From: CAZVFX01 sp964626565
GTDB taxonomy: Bacteria; Myxococcota_A; UBA9042; CAIXZC01
Direction: 5' to 3'
Assembly: GCA_964626565.1 (NCBI GenBank)
Contig: CAZVFX010000006.1
Span: 33,473-97,472 of the forward strand
DNA length: 64,000 bases
Part shown: positions 24,971 through 34,089 of the stretch, in pieces
Position numbering within the stretch: position 1 is the first letter of the stretch
How the letters are laid out: the number at the start of each line of letters is the position of its first letter
The notes under the pieces: model-generated
What the model was told of the DNA's origin: nothing
What the model saw: the letters and a program-made list of their open reading frames with translations, nothing else
Databases searched by the model: none
Program-made: the position numbers and the translations under genes

Positions 24971-25977
24971 ACCAGTTCACCGGGAGCCAACTCGCCACCT
25001 GCAGCCGCATGAAATGCCTGCAAAGCAAACACGGAACACCACACGTTCTCATGGCGTTTGCGGTCGGAGTAGTAGATCGCTCCTGATGGTGCGACAAGCC
25101 GTGACAGAGCGGCCAGGGCGGTCGCAGCCGCGGCCCGGTACCGGCTGCCCGGAGCGGCGGCAAAGAGGCGAGCCGCCTGAGCCGCCACGTCGCCCGAAGC
25201 TTCGGAGTCGGGGCTGGGGTTCCATCTTGGGAAGGAGCCGTCGGGGCGCTGCTGAGCGGCCAGAAACTCCAGCCCCCGAGCCAGATGTTGTGACGGGTCG
25301 ATGCCAGTCAGGTCGGGGAGCATGGTGAGCCCCTCGAGGGCGTAAGCGTGCGCGTGAAGATATACACTCCCGTCCGGGCCTCGGGAGTAGGCGCCGTCTT
25401 CGGCTTGGGATTCCATAAGCTGGACAAGCGCGGGAACGAGGGTCTCCCTTGCGTCATCCGAGCCGGGCAACGGGACTGAAAGGAGCGCTGCCAGGGGTTT
25501 TAGCAGGTGCGGGGAAAAGGTGGTGGACCAGCGGTTCTCCCGCACGCCCACCGCGCTGACGCGCCGGGCGATCAGTCCGAGTGCTGCAGCCGTCATGGGC
25601 TCTCGTAGCGCAATGTACTTTCCGGGGACGCCCAACTCGTAAGCCCCCTGAAACGCACGTACGGCCAACAGGGTGTCAAACAGATAGCCTGTGTTGCGAT
25701 GCCAGATCAGACCGTCGTCGCCCACACAATCGCTCAAATACTCCAGAGAAGGGATGATCCGGTCCAGCAGCGCGCCGTCACAACTATGCCGGTACAGCCA
25801 GCAGGCTGCGCTCACTGACAGGGCTGCGGCCTCCGCATAGGCGAAGCCTCCTTCTTCTTCCGACACCCAGGAGAGGTAGGCCCCGGAGGGGAGTCGAGCC
25901 GGACCGTGATAGAGCCATCGGGTTAGGGCCAGCACTCGGGCACTGTCGGCGACGGCTGCTGGTGAAATGTCGGTCAT
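24967..25977 (-). CDS. alpha/alpha-toroid-like protein
   Basis: A 336-residue, helix-rich protein with repeated segments such as FAYAEAAALSVSAACWLY, GYLFDTLLAVRAF and HAHAYALEGLTML, and with QRPDGSFPRW, recalling terpene cyclase/prenyltransferase or glycosidase toroids. The acid motif of squalene-hopene cyclases (DxDD) is absent, so cyclisation is not supported. No signal peptide. It starts four bases after the lipoprotein stop and overlaps the glycosyltransferase (ATGA). It may be a lyase, epimerase or binding protein in the same pathway; not resolved. Confidence 0.65.
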   Translation of the reverse strand: MTDISPAAVADSARVLALTRWLYHGPARLPSGAYLSWVSEEEGGFAYAEAAALSVSAACWLYRHSCDGALLDRIIPSLEYLSDCVGDDGLIWHRNTGYLFDTLLAVRAFQGAYELGVPGKYIALREPMTAAALGLIARRVSAVGVRENRWSTTFSPHLLKPLAALLSVPLPGSDDARETLVPALVQLMESQAEDGAYSRGPDGSVYLHAHAYALEGLTMLPDLTGIDPSQHLARGLEFLAAQQRPDGSFPRWNPSPDSEASGDVAAQAARLFAAAPGSRYRAAAATALAALSRLVAPSGAIYYSDRKRHENVWCSVFALQAFHAAAGGELAPGELV

Positions 25978-25981
25978 TCCA

Positions 25982-27097
25982 CTACTCGTTGATTCCAGCC
26001 TTTATCAGGGACGAGCAGGTTGCCCCTGCTTTGAGCGCGCAGGCGTACTTGCCGGTAGGCAGAACGCTGTACGTGCCGAATTGGGATTTGCACTCCATAC
26101 CGGAAGGGCACGCCGCGTCCGAGTCGCACTCCGGAGAGCAGTAGTAGCCGACGTTCTGGGGGCCGGCGTAGCACAGCAGGTCCCCGGAGCACTGGAAGTC
26201 CGATTTGCATTCGTGGCAGAACTCCTGGGTGCCCTTGAAGCACGACGGATAATATGTGTCCCCGGCTACCGGGAGGCAACGATTGCCCAGATCCTGAATC
26301 TCGAAGCAGTGGGTCCCCTCGGTGCAGTCGTCCCCGTCGGGAGTGCAGTCGGAGACACAGAATTTTTCCTTGGTGAAGGCGAAGGCCTCCATGCAGTACA
26401 TGTTCTTTCCGGGGCAGTCTCCCTCGACTTTGCAGGGAGCGCACTGAGTGCCGTCGCCGAGGCATGCACCCCAGAATGGCATGCAGTACCAGTCGTCCAT
26501 CTCTTCGTTGAACGCGCAGTGGGAGTCACCAAGGCAACTCAGCACACCCGGTTCGCACCGGTGGGAGCAGAAGCTGCCGCCATGCTTATCAGGAATGCAC
26601 TCCATGCCGGCGAGCATGCACTGGGCATCCACCTGACAATCGGTGCAGTAGCGCGCCTGCATGCACACCTTGACCGGTTCATCCTGCGCCGGGCTGTACT
26701 TGTAGTCGCAAGGGTAGAAGTCGGGGCAGTCCCAGTTGGTCTCACAGGACGATGAGCAAAACGGAAAAACATCCTCCGAATTGAACTTGAAGCACTTCAA
26801 CCCGTATTTCTTGCAGTCGGTGGTGGTGTGGCAATACTCACCATACCCTTCGGCCGATATGGTGGTGTGGAATATCGGCGTCGCCCCCCCGTCCGCAACT
26901 GCATCGATGTCGTCGACAATTGGGGCATCAGTGCCACTGTCCGTAGCGCTGTCGGTGGATATGACTTCAGGAGCAACGTCTGCCGCGGGCGCGTCTTTGC
27001 CCGCACCTGCGTCGGAGCCCTTGCCGTCGTCGCTGCCGCAGCCCGACAACGCCAACGCCAAGCCCGCTACCAGCAGCGACCGTCCAATCAAAAGCAT
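25982..27097 (-). CDS. Cys-rich secreted lipoprotein heading the carbamoyltransferase cluster
   Basis: A 371-residue lipoprotein. The start at 27097 is chosen because GGGAGGAGACC directly precedes it. The signal peptide ends LALSGC. A long Asp/Ala linker (residues about 20-75) leads to a body with over thirty cysteines in repeats of the form C-x5-C-x4-6-C (for example CKVEGDCPGKNMYC, CKSDFQCSGDLLC). These look like small disulphide-knot modules common in myxobacterial surface proteins. It could be the target or the surface partner of the enzymes that follow. No named family. Confidence 0.75.
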   Translation of the reverse strand: MLLIGRSLLVAGLALALSGCGSDDGKGSDAGAGKDAPAADVAPEVISTDSATDSGTDAPIVDDIDAVADGGATPIFHTTISAEGYGEYCHTTTDCKKYGLKCFKFNSEDVFPFCSSSCETNWDCPDFYPCDYKYSPAQDEPVKVCMQARYCTDCQVDAQCMLAGMECIPDKHGGSFCSHRCEPGVLSCLGDSHCAFNEEMDDWYCMPFWGACLGDGTQCAPCKVEGDCPGKNMYCMEAFAFTKEKFCVSDCTPDGDDCTEGTHCFEIQDLGNRCLPVAGDTYYPSCFKGTQEFCHECKSDFQCSGDLLCYAGPQNVGYYCSPECDSDAACPSGMECKSQFGTYSVLPTGKYACALKAGATCSSLIKAGINE

Positions 27098-27127
27098 GGT
27101 CTCCTCCCTCAATAGAAACCTGCCCGG

Positions 27128-27156
27128 ACTCTACCAACACGGGGTCTTTATGTCAA
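27128..27156 (-). promoter_or_regulatory. promoter for the lipoprotein-carbamoyltransferase-radical SAM operon
   Basis: Minus-strand TTGACA (27151-27156), 17-base spacer, TAGAGT (27128-27133). The predicted leader is about 25 bases with GGGAGGAG before the ATG at 27097. Confidence 0.65.
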
Positions 27157-27165
27157 AGCTTGATG

Positions 27166-27858
27166 TTACCGTTTGCGCTTGGTGGGCCCACCGAAAGAGT
27201 CAAGCCGCTCCCACGCCTCTTTGCTGATCTTCATGCCGAACATCTCCACCACCCCATCATCACGCTCGATGATCTCCTGGGTGGGCTCCGGCCGCGGACG
27301 AAGAGGTCCCGTGGGAGACTTTGCCCGCACCTGGGCGACTCTCTCCATCGCCCGCTTGATTGACCCGCCGCCGGGGTTGGTAATGGGCGCGGCAGCGGTT
27401 TCAGTGCCGGCCCGCGCCTCGGTGACATGGAACTTGCGATCAGGCGTGAAAATGAGGTGCTTGCCGAAATCGTAGCAGGCCATCTCCTTGTCCAGACTCC
27501 CGTCACGAGGAAGCTCGATGCTTCGCAACATGGTCTGCAGCGCCTGAGACAGAAACTCGAGCAGCGGTGTAACGCCGGTGGGGCTCACCAGCTTTTGCCA
27601 GGTCAGCACGAACAACCCCTTGACCTTGGTCGCACCTTCGACACGGCCCACAAGCTGCATTGAGTTGCTGACCCCGTTGCCGCTGGCCGGTTGCAAAACC
27701 AACGTGCCGCCCCGCTCCAAACCGACAGGTGACGAGATCAGGCCGCCTCCTCGTCGGATGGCTCGAAGCACTGCCTCGAACCGTCTTCCGCCCGCGACTG
27801 CTCGAAACGGGATCTCCACGTTCTTACTGGCGCCATTTCCATTTCCGGTTTGCTGCAT
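27166..27858 (-). CDS. protein of unknown function, possibly PilZ-like
   Basis: A 230-residue cytoplasmic protein. The N-terminal 125 residues are beta-rich and contain GGGLISSPVGLERGGTLVLQ, which recalls a PilZ or flagellar-brake fold, but the RxxxR motif cannot be assigned. The middle (residues 130-150) is mixed and the C-terminal 60 residues are basic and low in complexity (PTGPLRPRPEPTQ), ending in KRKR. AGGGG lies eight bases upstream of the ATG. It has its own strong promoter with a palindrome upstream. Function not known. Confidence 0.65.
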   Translation of the reverse strand: MQQTGNGNGASKNVEIPFRAVAGGRRFEAVLRAIRRGGGLISSPVGLERGGTLVLQPASGNGVSNSMQLVGRVEGATKVKGLFVLTWQKLVSPTGVTPLLEFLSQALQTMLRSIELPRDGSLDKEMACYDFGKHLIFTPDRKFHVTEARAGTETAAAPITNPGGGSIKRAMERVAQVRAKSPTGPLRPRPEPTQEIIERDDGVVEMFGMKISKEAWERLDSFGGPTKRKR

Positions 27859-27887
27859 ACTTGAACCCCTGACTGCGAGCTTCTAGC

Positions 27888-27916
27888 AGCATACGGCGAA
27901 ACGGCACGAGTGTCAA
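27888..27916 (-). promoter_or_regulatory. strong sigma-70-like promoter for the 27166-27858 gene
   Basis: Minus-strand TTGACA (27911-27916), 17-base spacer, TATGCT (27888-27893); eleven... of the twelve hexamer bases, ten match consensus. The leader is about 24 bases. Confidence 0.7.
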
Positions 27917-27921
27917 GAACT

Positions 27922-27939
27922 CACAATGTGATAATTGTG
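27922..27939. promoter_or_regulatory. 18-base palindrome, candidate operator or activator site
   Basis: CACAAT (27922-27927), six-base spacer, ATTGTG (27934-27939): a perfect inverted repeat that begins five bases upstream of the -35 hexamer of the adjacent promoter. The position fits an activator site. The binding protein is unknown. Confidence 0.4.
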
Positions 27940-27972
27940 TAAGCGCGTTAGTTTTGTGAGAAATCGCCCCAC

Positions 27973-30165
27973 CTAGTCGTCGAGGACGACGCTGGTGAGG
28001 GGGGAGTCGAGGGTGTCGATGTGGGAAACGTTGATGAGGTCCATGGCGACGGAATAGACGAAATCATCCATGAAGATGCTGCGCTTCACCTTGGAGTTGG
28101 AATCGGTCCACCAGTTGCTGCACGCACCCCAGTAGTCGTCCGGCGTCTCCGGCTCTTCATGGGGGATGCCACCCAGGTAGTCGAACCCGCCGCTGGCGGT
28201 GACCTTGTAGACCATCAAACCGGAGAAGGTCATGATGTCGCCGTAGCTGCCGCCGCCGTCTTCACCTTCGCAAACCACCATGGGGATGGCCAGCCGGTTC
28301 TGGACGGGAAAATAGTTGAAGGCCAGGTGATTGGTGGCTGCATCGGACGTGGATCCCCTGGTGCCGATGATCTCCTTGTGGGTGAGTTTCGGGTCGTCCG
28401 GGTTGGAGATGTCGAAGATCTGCAGCATGATGCCTTGGAACCAGGCGAAGTCGCCCTGGTCGTCGGCGTCGTAGCCGATGGTCAAGAGGTGCTTTTCATC
28501 CATCATGTGCATGTAGGTGGAGAAGCCGGGAATCTTCAACTCGCCCCGGATGATGGGGGCCGCGGGGTCGGACAAATCGAACACGAACAGCGGGTCGGTC
28601 TTTTTGAAGGTCACCACGAAACCGAGACGGCCGTTGAAGCGGCACGAACGGATGTCCTCGGTAGGTGCGATGTCGTCGATGATCCCGGTCGTCACCAGTT
28701 CCCCGTTGCCCTCGGCCAGAATGGAAATGGTGGAGTGAGTGTTGGGATCAGGAAGGTGTCCCGTGGTGGAGGCGACTCTCAGATGCCCCTCGAATTCGTC
28801 CATGGAGAACTGGTTGAGGATCCGTCCCTTCACAACGCCGCTGCCCACGTAGTCGGTCTTCACATGGTTCGGATAGAGGCGGAACTTGTGCACCGTGGTG
28901 GCCTCCGGGTTTGCTTCTTCGTCATCGTAATACCAGCCGTAGCTGCTATTCGACTGCTGCCGGTTGGCCACGTAGAGGGAATCGGCAGTGGCGTAGACTG
29001 CGCCGGGCTGGCCCACTACGGTGGTGGCGCCCAGGGAGGCCAACTCGTCGATTTCGAAAGCGACCGTGCTCAGCAGCGCCTTGGCGTCGTCAACCTGCGC
29101 CATGTAGAAATTGTCGCAGGAATCCAGCAACCCTTCCTCGGTGACCTCCTGGCCGTTGATGTAGCGCACGTCGGAAATGCCGGGGAGGTACTCGGTGATG
29201 GATGAGTCTTCGATAATGTCGATGTTGTCTTCCTTCAACTGCTCGAACGCCGCAATCGCCTCATCCGCGGTGGCGAAGGGCTGCTCTTCCGTGTAGCAGT
29301 AGTCGTACATCTCCACCAGTTCCGGCGGCCAGTTGTTGATGCCGGGGATGGTCACTTCCGGGAAGATCACCACCGAATAGACGATGTCTTCGATGCGCCG
29401 GGAGTTGAGGTACGAGCCGCTGAAGGTGATCTCCCTGATCTTCTCCGGGCTCTCTTTGTCTTCGATGTCGAACACGGTGACCTGGAGGATTTTGCCGTCA
29501 CCCGTGAAATCACAATTGTACCCGTACGTGCACTCCTGGTCGCCCCCGTAGTAGTCGTAGTAAGGATCATAGCCGGTATTCTGGTTCACCGGCCCCAGCG
29601 ACGAATAAACCACCGCCCGGTCCTTGTGCACGAACAGTTTTTTGGGCGTGCCTTCCATGTCCACCGAAGCAATCTTCTCTGCGTTGGCCGCGGGCCACGC
29701 ATCGATAATCTGGAATTTTCCGTCAGCCACGATGTAAATATATTTGCCGTCGTTCTTCAGGAAGTCCGCTTCGTCTACGCCGCTGACCTGATTATTGGTC
29801 GTGGAAAAATCCTTGGCTCCCGGACTCGGGGGAGGCGTCCCCTGGTTCGCCGACGTCGGGACTCCCCTGCCGCCGTAGGCTACATCCCCTTCGAGGTAGC
29901 AGCCGCCGTAAAAATACCCGGATTCGATCCCTTCCAGCACCATCTGCAGGTTCTGGTCGAGCTTCTCGGTCATCTCCACAATGGCCTGCTCTTTCAACGA
30001 ATCCAGCAGATCGTCGCAACCTTCCACCGCCACCAGGGCAGCCAGGCTCGTCTCCACCGGATCGCCGGTGTTGTGGTGGGTGTTCCCGGGTACGTACTTC
30101 CCTTCGTGGCCGCAGCCGATCAAAAACAGGCCGGCAAGCGCCAGCAGTATAGTTCCATGTCTCAT
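27973..30165 (-). CDS. lipoprotein with Beta_propel (PF09826-like) domain
   Basis: A 730-residue lipoprotein. The start at 30165 follows GGAGGAAGGG. The signal peptide ends in lipobox FLIGC. After a helical segment (about residues 50-95), the pattern STTNNQVSGVDEADFLKNDG followed by YIYIVADGKFQIIDAW is characteristic of the Beta_propel family found in archaea and bacteria. The blades extend to the C-terminus, with DPLFVFDLSDPAAPIIRGEL and MMDEKHLLTIGYDADD. A Tyr/Gly-rich insert (YDPYYDYYGGDQEC) lies near residue 230. Function of the family is not established; export to the cell surface is likely. Confidence 0.8.
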   Translation of the reverse strand: MRHGTILLALAGLFLIGCGHEGKYVPGNTHHNTGDPVETSLAALVAVEGCDDLLDSLKEQAIVEMTEKLDQNLQMVLEGIESGYFYGGCYLEGDVAYGGRGVPTSANQGTPPPSPGAKDFSTTNNQVSGVDEADFLKNDGKYIYIVADGKFQIIDAWPAANAEKIASVDMEGTPKKLFVHKDRAVVYSSLGPVNQNTGYDPYYDYYGGDQECTYGYNCDFTGDGKILQVTVFDIEDKESPEKIREITFSGSYLNSRRIEDIVYSVVIFPEVTIPGINNWPPELVEMYDYCYTEEQPFATADEAIAAFEQLKEDNIDIIEDSSITEYLPGISDVRYINGQEVTEEGLLDSCDNFYMAQVDDAKALLSTVAFEIDELASLGATTVVGQPGAVYATADSLYVANRQQSNSSYGWYYDDEEANPEATTVHKFRLYPNHVKTDYVGSGVVKGRILNQFSMDEFEGHLRVASTTGHLPDPNTHSTISILAEGNGELVTTGIIDDIAPTEDIRSCRFNGRLGFVVTFKKTDPLFVFDLSDPAAPIIRGELKIPGFSTYMHMMDEKHLLTIGYDADDQGDFAWFQGIMLQIFDISNPDDPKLTHKEIIGTRGSTSDAATNHLAFNYFPVQNRLAIPMVVCEGEDGGGSYGDIMTFSGLMVYKVTASGGFDYLGGIPHEEPETPDDYWGACSNWWTDSNSKVKRSIFMDDFVYSVAMDLINVSHIDTLDSPLTSVVLDD

Positions 30166-30314
30166 TCCCTTCCTCCGGTTTCCGTATAGTTTGTGGTTTG
30201 TCGTTCGTTTCATTGCGGCGCAACTTATGTGCAGTATCCGTGCCAAACGTGGCCGGACCCCTCTCCGGCGTCGACAAAACGACACCCCCCGTCCCCTGTA
30301 GTTCTAATTGCTCG

Positions 30315-30331
30315 TGTGCAATCGGTGCACA
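30315..30331. promoter_or_regulatory. 17-base palindrome between divergent genes
   Basis: TGTGCA (30315-30320), five-base spacer, TGCACA (30326-30331). It lies about 75 bases upstream of the promoter of the protease gene and about 150 bases upstream of the divergent lipoprotein start. It may be a regulator site. Confidence 0.3.
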
Positions 30332-30404
30332 TGTGTTGAGTTTGATCCTCAGCCTTGCCGCAATCGGGACGGGCCCCGGGCGTGTGACCTGCTCACGTGG
30401 AACA

Positions 30405-30433
30405 TTGAGTTAGGGCGCGGGGTCTGCTATAAA
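30405..30433 (+). promoter_or_regulatory. promoter for the protease-rdgB genes
   Basis: TTGAGT (30405-30410), 17-base spacer, TATAAA (30428-30433). A ribosome site GGGAGGG at 30451-30457 precedes the ATG at 30462. Confidence 0.65.
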
Positions 30434-30461
30434 TCGATACGGTTGTGATTGGGAGGGTTTC

Positions 30462-33344
30462 ATGAAGAAGCTGAGTTTGGTTCTTGTATTGCTGATGGTC
30501 GCACCGAGCGTGAAGGTGTTCGGTGAAGAAATCTCATATTACGACCTGCTTACCACCGACAGGGTTGGGGCGAAGGCGTTTATCAAGAAGCACCCCACGT
30601 GGGATGGAAGAGGCGCGGTGGTCGCGGTGCTGGACACCGGTGTCGACATGAGTGTCCCCGGGCTGATGAAGACCAGCACCGGTGAGGTGAAAGTGATCGA
30701 GGCGCGGGATTTCTCCGGCCAGGGCGTTATCCATCTGCGCAAAGCCAAGAAGGGGGACGAAAACGGCGAACCGGTGCTCAAAACCGGCTCCGGCGTAGTG
30801 CGCGGATACGACAAGCTGAATCCCAAACCGGAAAAGAAGGGCCTGTTGCTGGGGTTCGTGGAAGAGCGCAGGTTCAAGAACTCCTCGGTCAACGACATAA
30901 ACAACAACGGCAAGAGCAACGACACTTTCGCGGTGCTGGTGGGCAAGCTGAAGGACGGAGACAGCGAGAAGTGGGCCGCGTGGGTAGATACCGATGCGGA
31001 TGGGCATGTGGACGACGAGCAGCCCCAACTGAACTATTCCGAGGGGTTAGAATATTTCTTTTTTGCCGCGGGTGGAGGGGAAGATGAACGGCCCACCATG
31101 GGCGTGGCGCTCAACATCGATGCCAAACGCAAGGAGGTGAATTTTCACTTCCCCGACGGCGCTCATGGCACCCACGTGGCAGGCATCGCGGCGGGTTACA
31201 ACCTGTTCGACAAGAAGGGTTTCAACGGCATCGCGCCGGGCGCCAAAGTCATGAGCCTGAAGATCGGGGACAACACCCTGTCGGGCGGCAGTACCACCAC
31301 CGAAAGTATGAAGAAGGCTATCGAGTTTGCGGGAAAATGGTCCCAGGAGAACAAGATCCCCGTGGTGGTTAATATGAGCTACGGCATCGGTACCGAGCTG
31401 GAAGGCGAATCGGACATCGACCGTATCACCGACCGGCTGGTGCAGAAGTACCCGCTCTTGTCTGTGGCCACCAGTGCGGGTAACTCAGGTCCGGGCTTGT
31501 CCACCGTGGGCACGCCCTCGGGCGCAAACCTCGCGTTCGCCACCGGTGCGCTGCTCACCAAAGCCAATGCCAAGACCCTGTACGGCGCCAAAATATCCAA
31601 GGACGCCATCTTCTACTTCAGCTCTCGGGGCGGGGAATTGAGCAAGCCCGACGGGCTGGCTCCCGGTTGTGCGGTCTCCCAGGTCCCTCACTGGGAAGGA
31701 TGGCCCATCATGCGGGGCACCAGCATGGCCAGCCCCCAGGCGGCCGGCTGCCTGGCCCTGCTCGCCAGCGGCGCGGTACAGTCCGACCCCAAGATCAAGT
31801 TCAACGGCGGCCTGCTGGTCCGTGCGCTTCGCAACAGCGGAAGGCCTATGAAGGGCCACTCCCTGGTGGATCAGGGCCCGGGTGTGATCCACGTGCCCGC
31901 CGCGTTCAAGGGGCTGAAAAAGTTGGCGTCACGCCAGTACGCAACCAGCGTCGCGGGTTACAAAGTGCGGGCAGACTGCCCCACTTGCTCAAACACCAAG
32001 GCTGCAGCCGCGTTCTTCCGCACCGGCACCTACGTGCCAAAAAAGCCGATCACCGTGGATTTCTCGGTCTCCCCCATGTTTATGGCCGATGTTTCCAAGG
32101 AAGAGAAGGAGGGGTATTTCGAGACTTTCGACCTGAAGGTTGAGGGCAACTGGCTGGAGCCTACCAGCGACGCGATTTTCTTCCGCAAAGGGGACTCCGC
32201 CAGCGTGGACGTGTTCTTTGAGCCTGACAAGGTGAAAAAGCCGGGGCTCTACACCGCGCGTATCCGGGGCACCTCCCGCGAGTTGAACAAGAACGTGGAG
32301 AACACCTTGTTCGAGTTGTGGGCCGTGGTGATAAAGCCGTACGTTTTCGACCTGACTTCCGGCTATACGCGCCGCTTCGAAAAGGAGAGTATGGAGCCGG
32401 GGGAGGTGAAACGCTACTTCCTGCGGGTGCCGGAGGGGGCCGCATCTCTCAGGCTCGTCCTGTCTCCGGCGGGCGGGGGAAAATACACCCAATCAAAGCT
32501 CACCCTGTTCGACCCGGAAGGGCGGGAGTATCATGTGCCTAGCCCCTACGTCGAGTCGACGCGCAAGAAGAGCGTCACCCTTCTGGTGCCCAAAGAGGCT
32601 CTGACACTTGGTGTATGGGAGGTGGTGGTGCTAACACATTATGCGGCCAGGGACGAGTCCCACTACAACCTGGACGTCACTTTCTCCGGATTTCACTACG
32701 AAGCGCCGCCGACTTTCAGCTATGAAATGGGCTCTCCGCCCCGGGGTGAGTTCACGCTCCAGACGCTGTTCGACCAGGTGTTCGAAGGCCGCGGCAGCGG
32801 CGGGCTCTACGGCTACTTCCGCGAGACGGAGTACAGCTCGAAGGGCGACAAGATTATTCTGCCCATAACTTTAGAAAAGGGTGTGGCCCAGGTAAAATAC
32901 AAATTTACCATGGAGCGGGAAACGTACGCTCGCTTCACCGACGTCGCAGTCACCGTCACCGACGATTCCGGAAGAGCAGTGGACAAGAGCGGTTTCACAT
33001 CCCGCTATCTCACCGTCACAATCGAGAATCCCGACCCCGGCACCGAGGCCGACTACACCATGGAGATCAACGGCGGTTTCGCGGAACGAACCGGCAAGCC
33101 TTGGTCTGTCAGCTCCGAGGAGTACTACCAGACGGTGAAGCACGTTCCTGCCAAGGTGTGGTGCGACGGCTACGGCTATTTCGTGCTCTATCCCAACCGC
33201 GCCCAGACCTGCGAATTCGAACTGCAGGAAAAGCCCACCCTGGCGCCGGAGGGATACATGTACTACGGCGAGCTGAGGTTCAAGGACGCCAAAGTGCGCA
33301 AGAACGCGCTCATCATGCCCCTCAAGCTCTTTTCCGGCGACTAG
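30462..33344 (+). CDS. secreted subtilisin-like serine protease, tripeptidyl-peptidase II-like
   Basis: A 960-residue S8 family protease with a cleavable signal peptide (MKKLSLVLVLLMVAPSVKVFG). The catalytic triad is D58 (VAVLDTGVD), H238 (GTHVAGIAAG) and S421 (RGTSMASPQ). The gap of about 180 residues between Asp and His is a large insertion, as in tripeptidyl-peptidase II and pyrolysin-like enzymes. A C-terminal region of about 500 residues is beta-rich. Export points to a periplasmic or extracellular role. rdgB starts 14 bases after its stop, so the two share a transcript, although their functions look unrelated. Confidence 0.85.
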   Translation: MKKLSLVLVLLMVAPSVKVFGEEISYYDLLTTDRVGAKAFIKKHPTWDGRGAVVAVLDTGVDMSVPGLMKTSTGEVKVIEARDFSGQGVIHLRKAKKGDENGEPVLKTGSGVVRGYDKLNPKPEKKGLLLGFVEERRFKNSSVNDINNNGKSNDTFAVLVGKLKDGDSEKWAAWVDTDADGHVDDEQPQLNYSEGLEYFFFAAGGGEDERPTMGVALNIDAKRKEVNFHFPDGAHGTHVAGIAAGYNLFDKKGFNGIAPGAKVMSLKIGDNTLSGGSTTTESMKKAIEFAGKWSQENKIPVVVNMSYGIGTELEGESDIDRITDRLVQKYPLLSVATSAGNSGPGLSTVGTPSGANLAFATGALLTKANAKTLYGAKISKDAIFYFSSRGGELSKPDGLAPGCAVSQVPHWEGWPIMRGTSMASPQAAGCLALLASGAVQSDPKIKFNGGLLVRALRNSGRPMKGHSLVDQGPGVIHVPAAFKGLKKLASRQYATSVAGYKVRADCPTCSNTKAAAAFFRTGTYVPKKPITVDFSVSPMFMADVSKEEKEGYFETFDLKVEGNWLEPTSDAIFFRKGDSASVDVFFEPDKVKKPGLYTARIRGTSRELNKNVENTLFELWAVVIKPYVFDLTSGYTRRFEKESMEPGEVKRYFLRVPEGAASLRLVLSPAGGGKYTQSKLTLFDPEGREYHVPSPYVESTRKKSVTLLVPKEALTLGVWEVVVLTHYAARDESHYNLDVTFSGFHYEAPPTFSYEMGSPPRGEFTLQTLFDQVFEGRGSGGLYGYFRETEYSSKGDKIILPITLEKGVAQVKYKFTMERETYARFTDVAVTVTDDSGRAVDKSGFTSRYLTVTIENPDPGTEADYTMEINGGFAERTGKPWSVSSEEYYQTVKHVPAKVWCDGYGYFVLYPNRAQTCEFELQEKPTLAPEGYMYYGELRFKDAKVRKNALIMPLKLFSGD

Positions 33345-33358
33345 AGGGAGGGGGATAG

Positions 33359-34000
33359 ATGCGCCTGGTAGTTGCTTCCGGCAACCCCGGAAAATTGGAC
33401 GAAATCAACGCCGCGCTCGACGGCACGGGCATTCAGCCGGTGATCATCGCTGATCTGGTCTCCGGTTTCGACCCGGAGGAGACGGGCGAGACGTTCCTGG
33501 ACAACGCACGGCTCAAAGCCCTCGCTGCATTCGAGGCTACCGGCTTTGCAGCCATCGCGGATGACTCGGGCCTGTGTGTTGAAGGGTTGGGTCTCGAGCC
33601 GGGAGTCCGCTCCGCCCGCTACGCGGGGCCGGGCAAAACCGATGCCCAGCGCACCGAGTACCTGCTGCAGCAGGCGGCTGACCTCACCGGCGACGACCGG
33701 CGGGCGTATTTCGCCTGCACCGTGTACGTAGTGCTGCCGGCCTCGCTGACTTCTGACCAAGCCGAACAGGTGGCCGAAGGGTACCGCGGTGTTTCGTTCG
33801 AAGGCCGCATCCACGGGCGCATAGGTTTTTTACCCCGCGGTGAGAAGGGCTTTGGGTATGACCCGATCTTCGTTCCCGACGCGGACCCGACCCGCACTCT
33901 GGCTCAGTTCGAGATGGAGGAGAAAAACCGAATCTCCCACCGCGGCCAGGCCTTGGCCGCGTTGGCCGCTTTTGTCGAGGCCGCGCAGAAGCGCGTCTGA
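33359..34000 (+). CDS. rdgB: non-canonical purine NTP pyrophosphatase RdgB/HAM1
   Basis: A 213-residue enzyme that hydrolyses dITP, ITP and XTP to the monophosphates, keeping deaminated purines out of DNA. Family motifs are all present: SGNPGKL (residues 7-13), ADDSGL (67-72), GFGYDPIF, and SHRGQAL near the C-terminus. Cytoplasmic; the length is a little above the usual 195-200 because of an insertion (PASLTSDQAEQVAE). GGGAGGGG lies just before the ATG. Confidence 0.92.
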   Translation: MRLVVASGNPGKLDEINAALDGTGIQPVIIADLVSGFDPEETGETFLDNARLKALAAFEATGFAAIADDSGLCVEGLGLEPGVRSARYAGPGKTDAQRTEYLLQQAADLTGDDRRAYFACTVYVVLPASLTSDQAEQVAEGYRGVSFEGRIHGRIGFLPRGEKGFGYDPIFVPDADPTRTLAQFEMEEKNRISHRGQALAALAAFVEAAQKRV

Positions 34001-34089
34001 AGACTGGTCGGCACTAGGGGAGGTTTAGTGGCAAAGACCGGCTTTGATACGCATAATGTTGTGGCAGTTGTTGCAGCGAGGAGTATGTG

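Noticed and set aside
28021..29205. Plus-strand open frame of 394 codons
   Set aside because: It is antisense to the Beta_propel gene, without ribosome site or recognisable domain.
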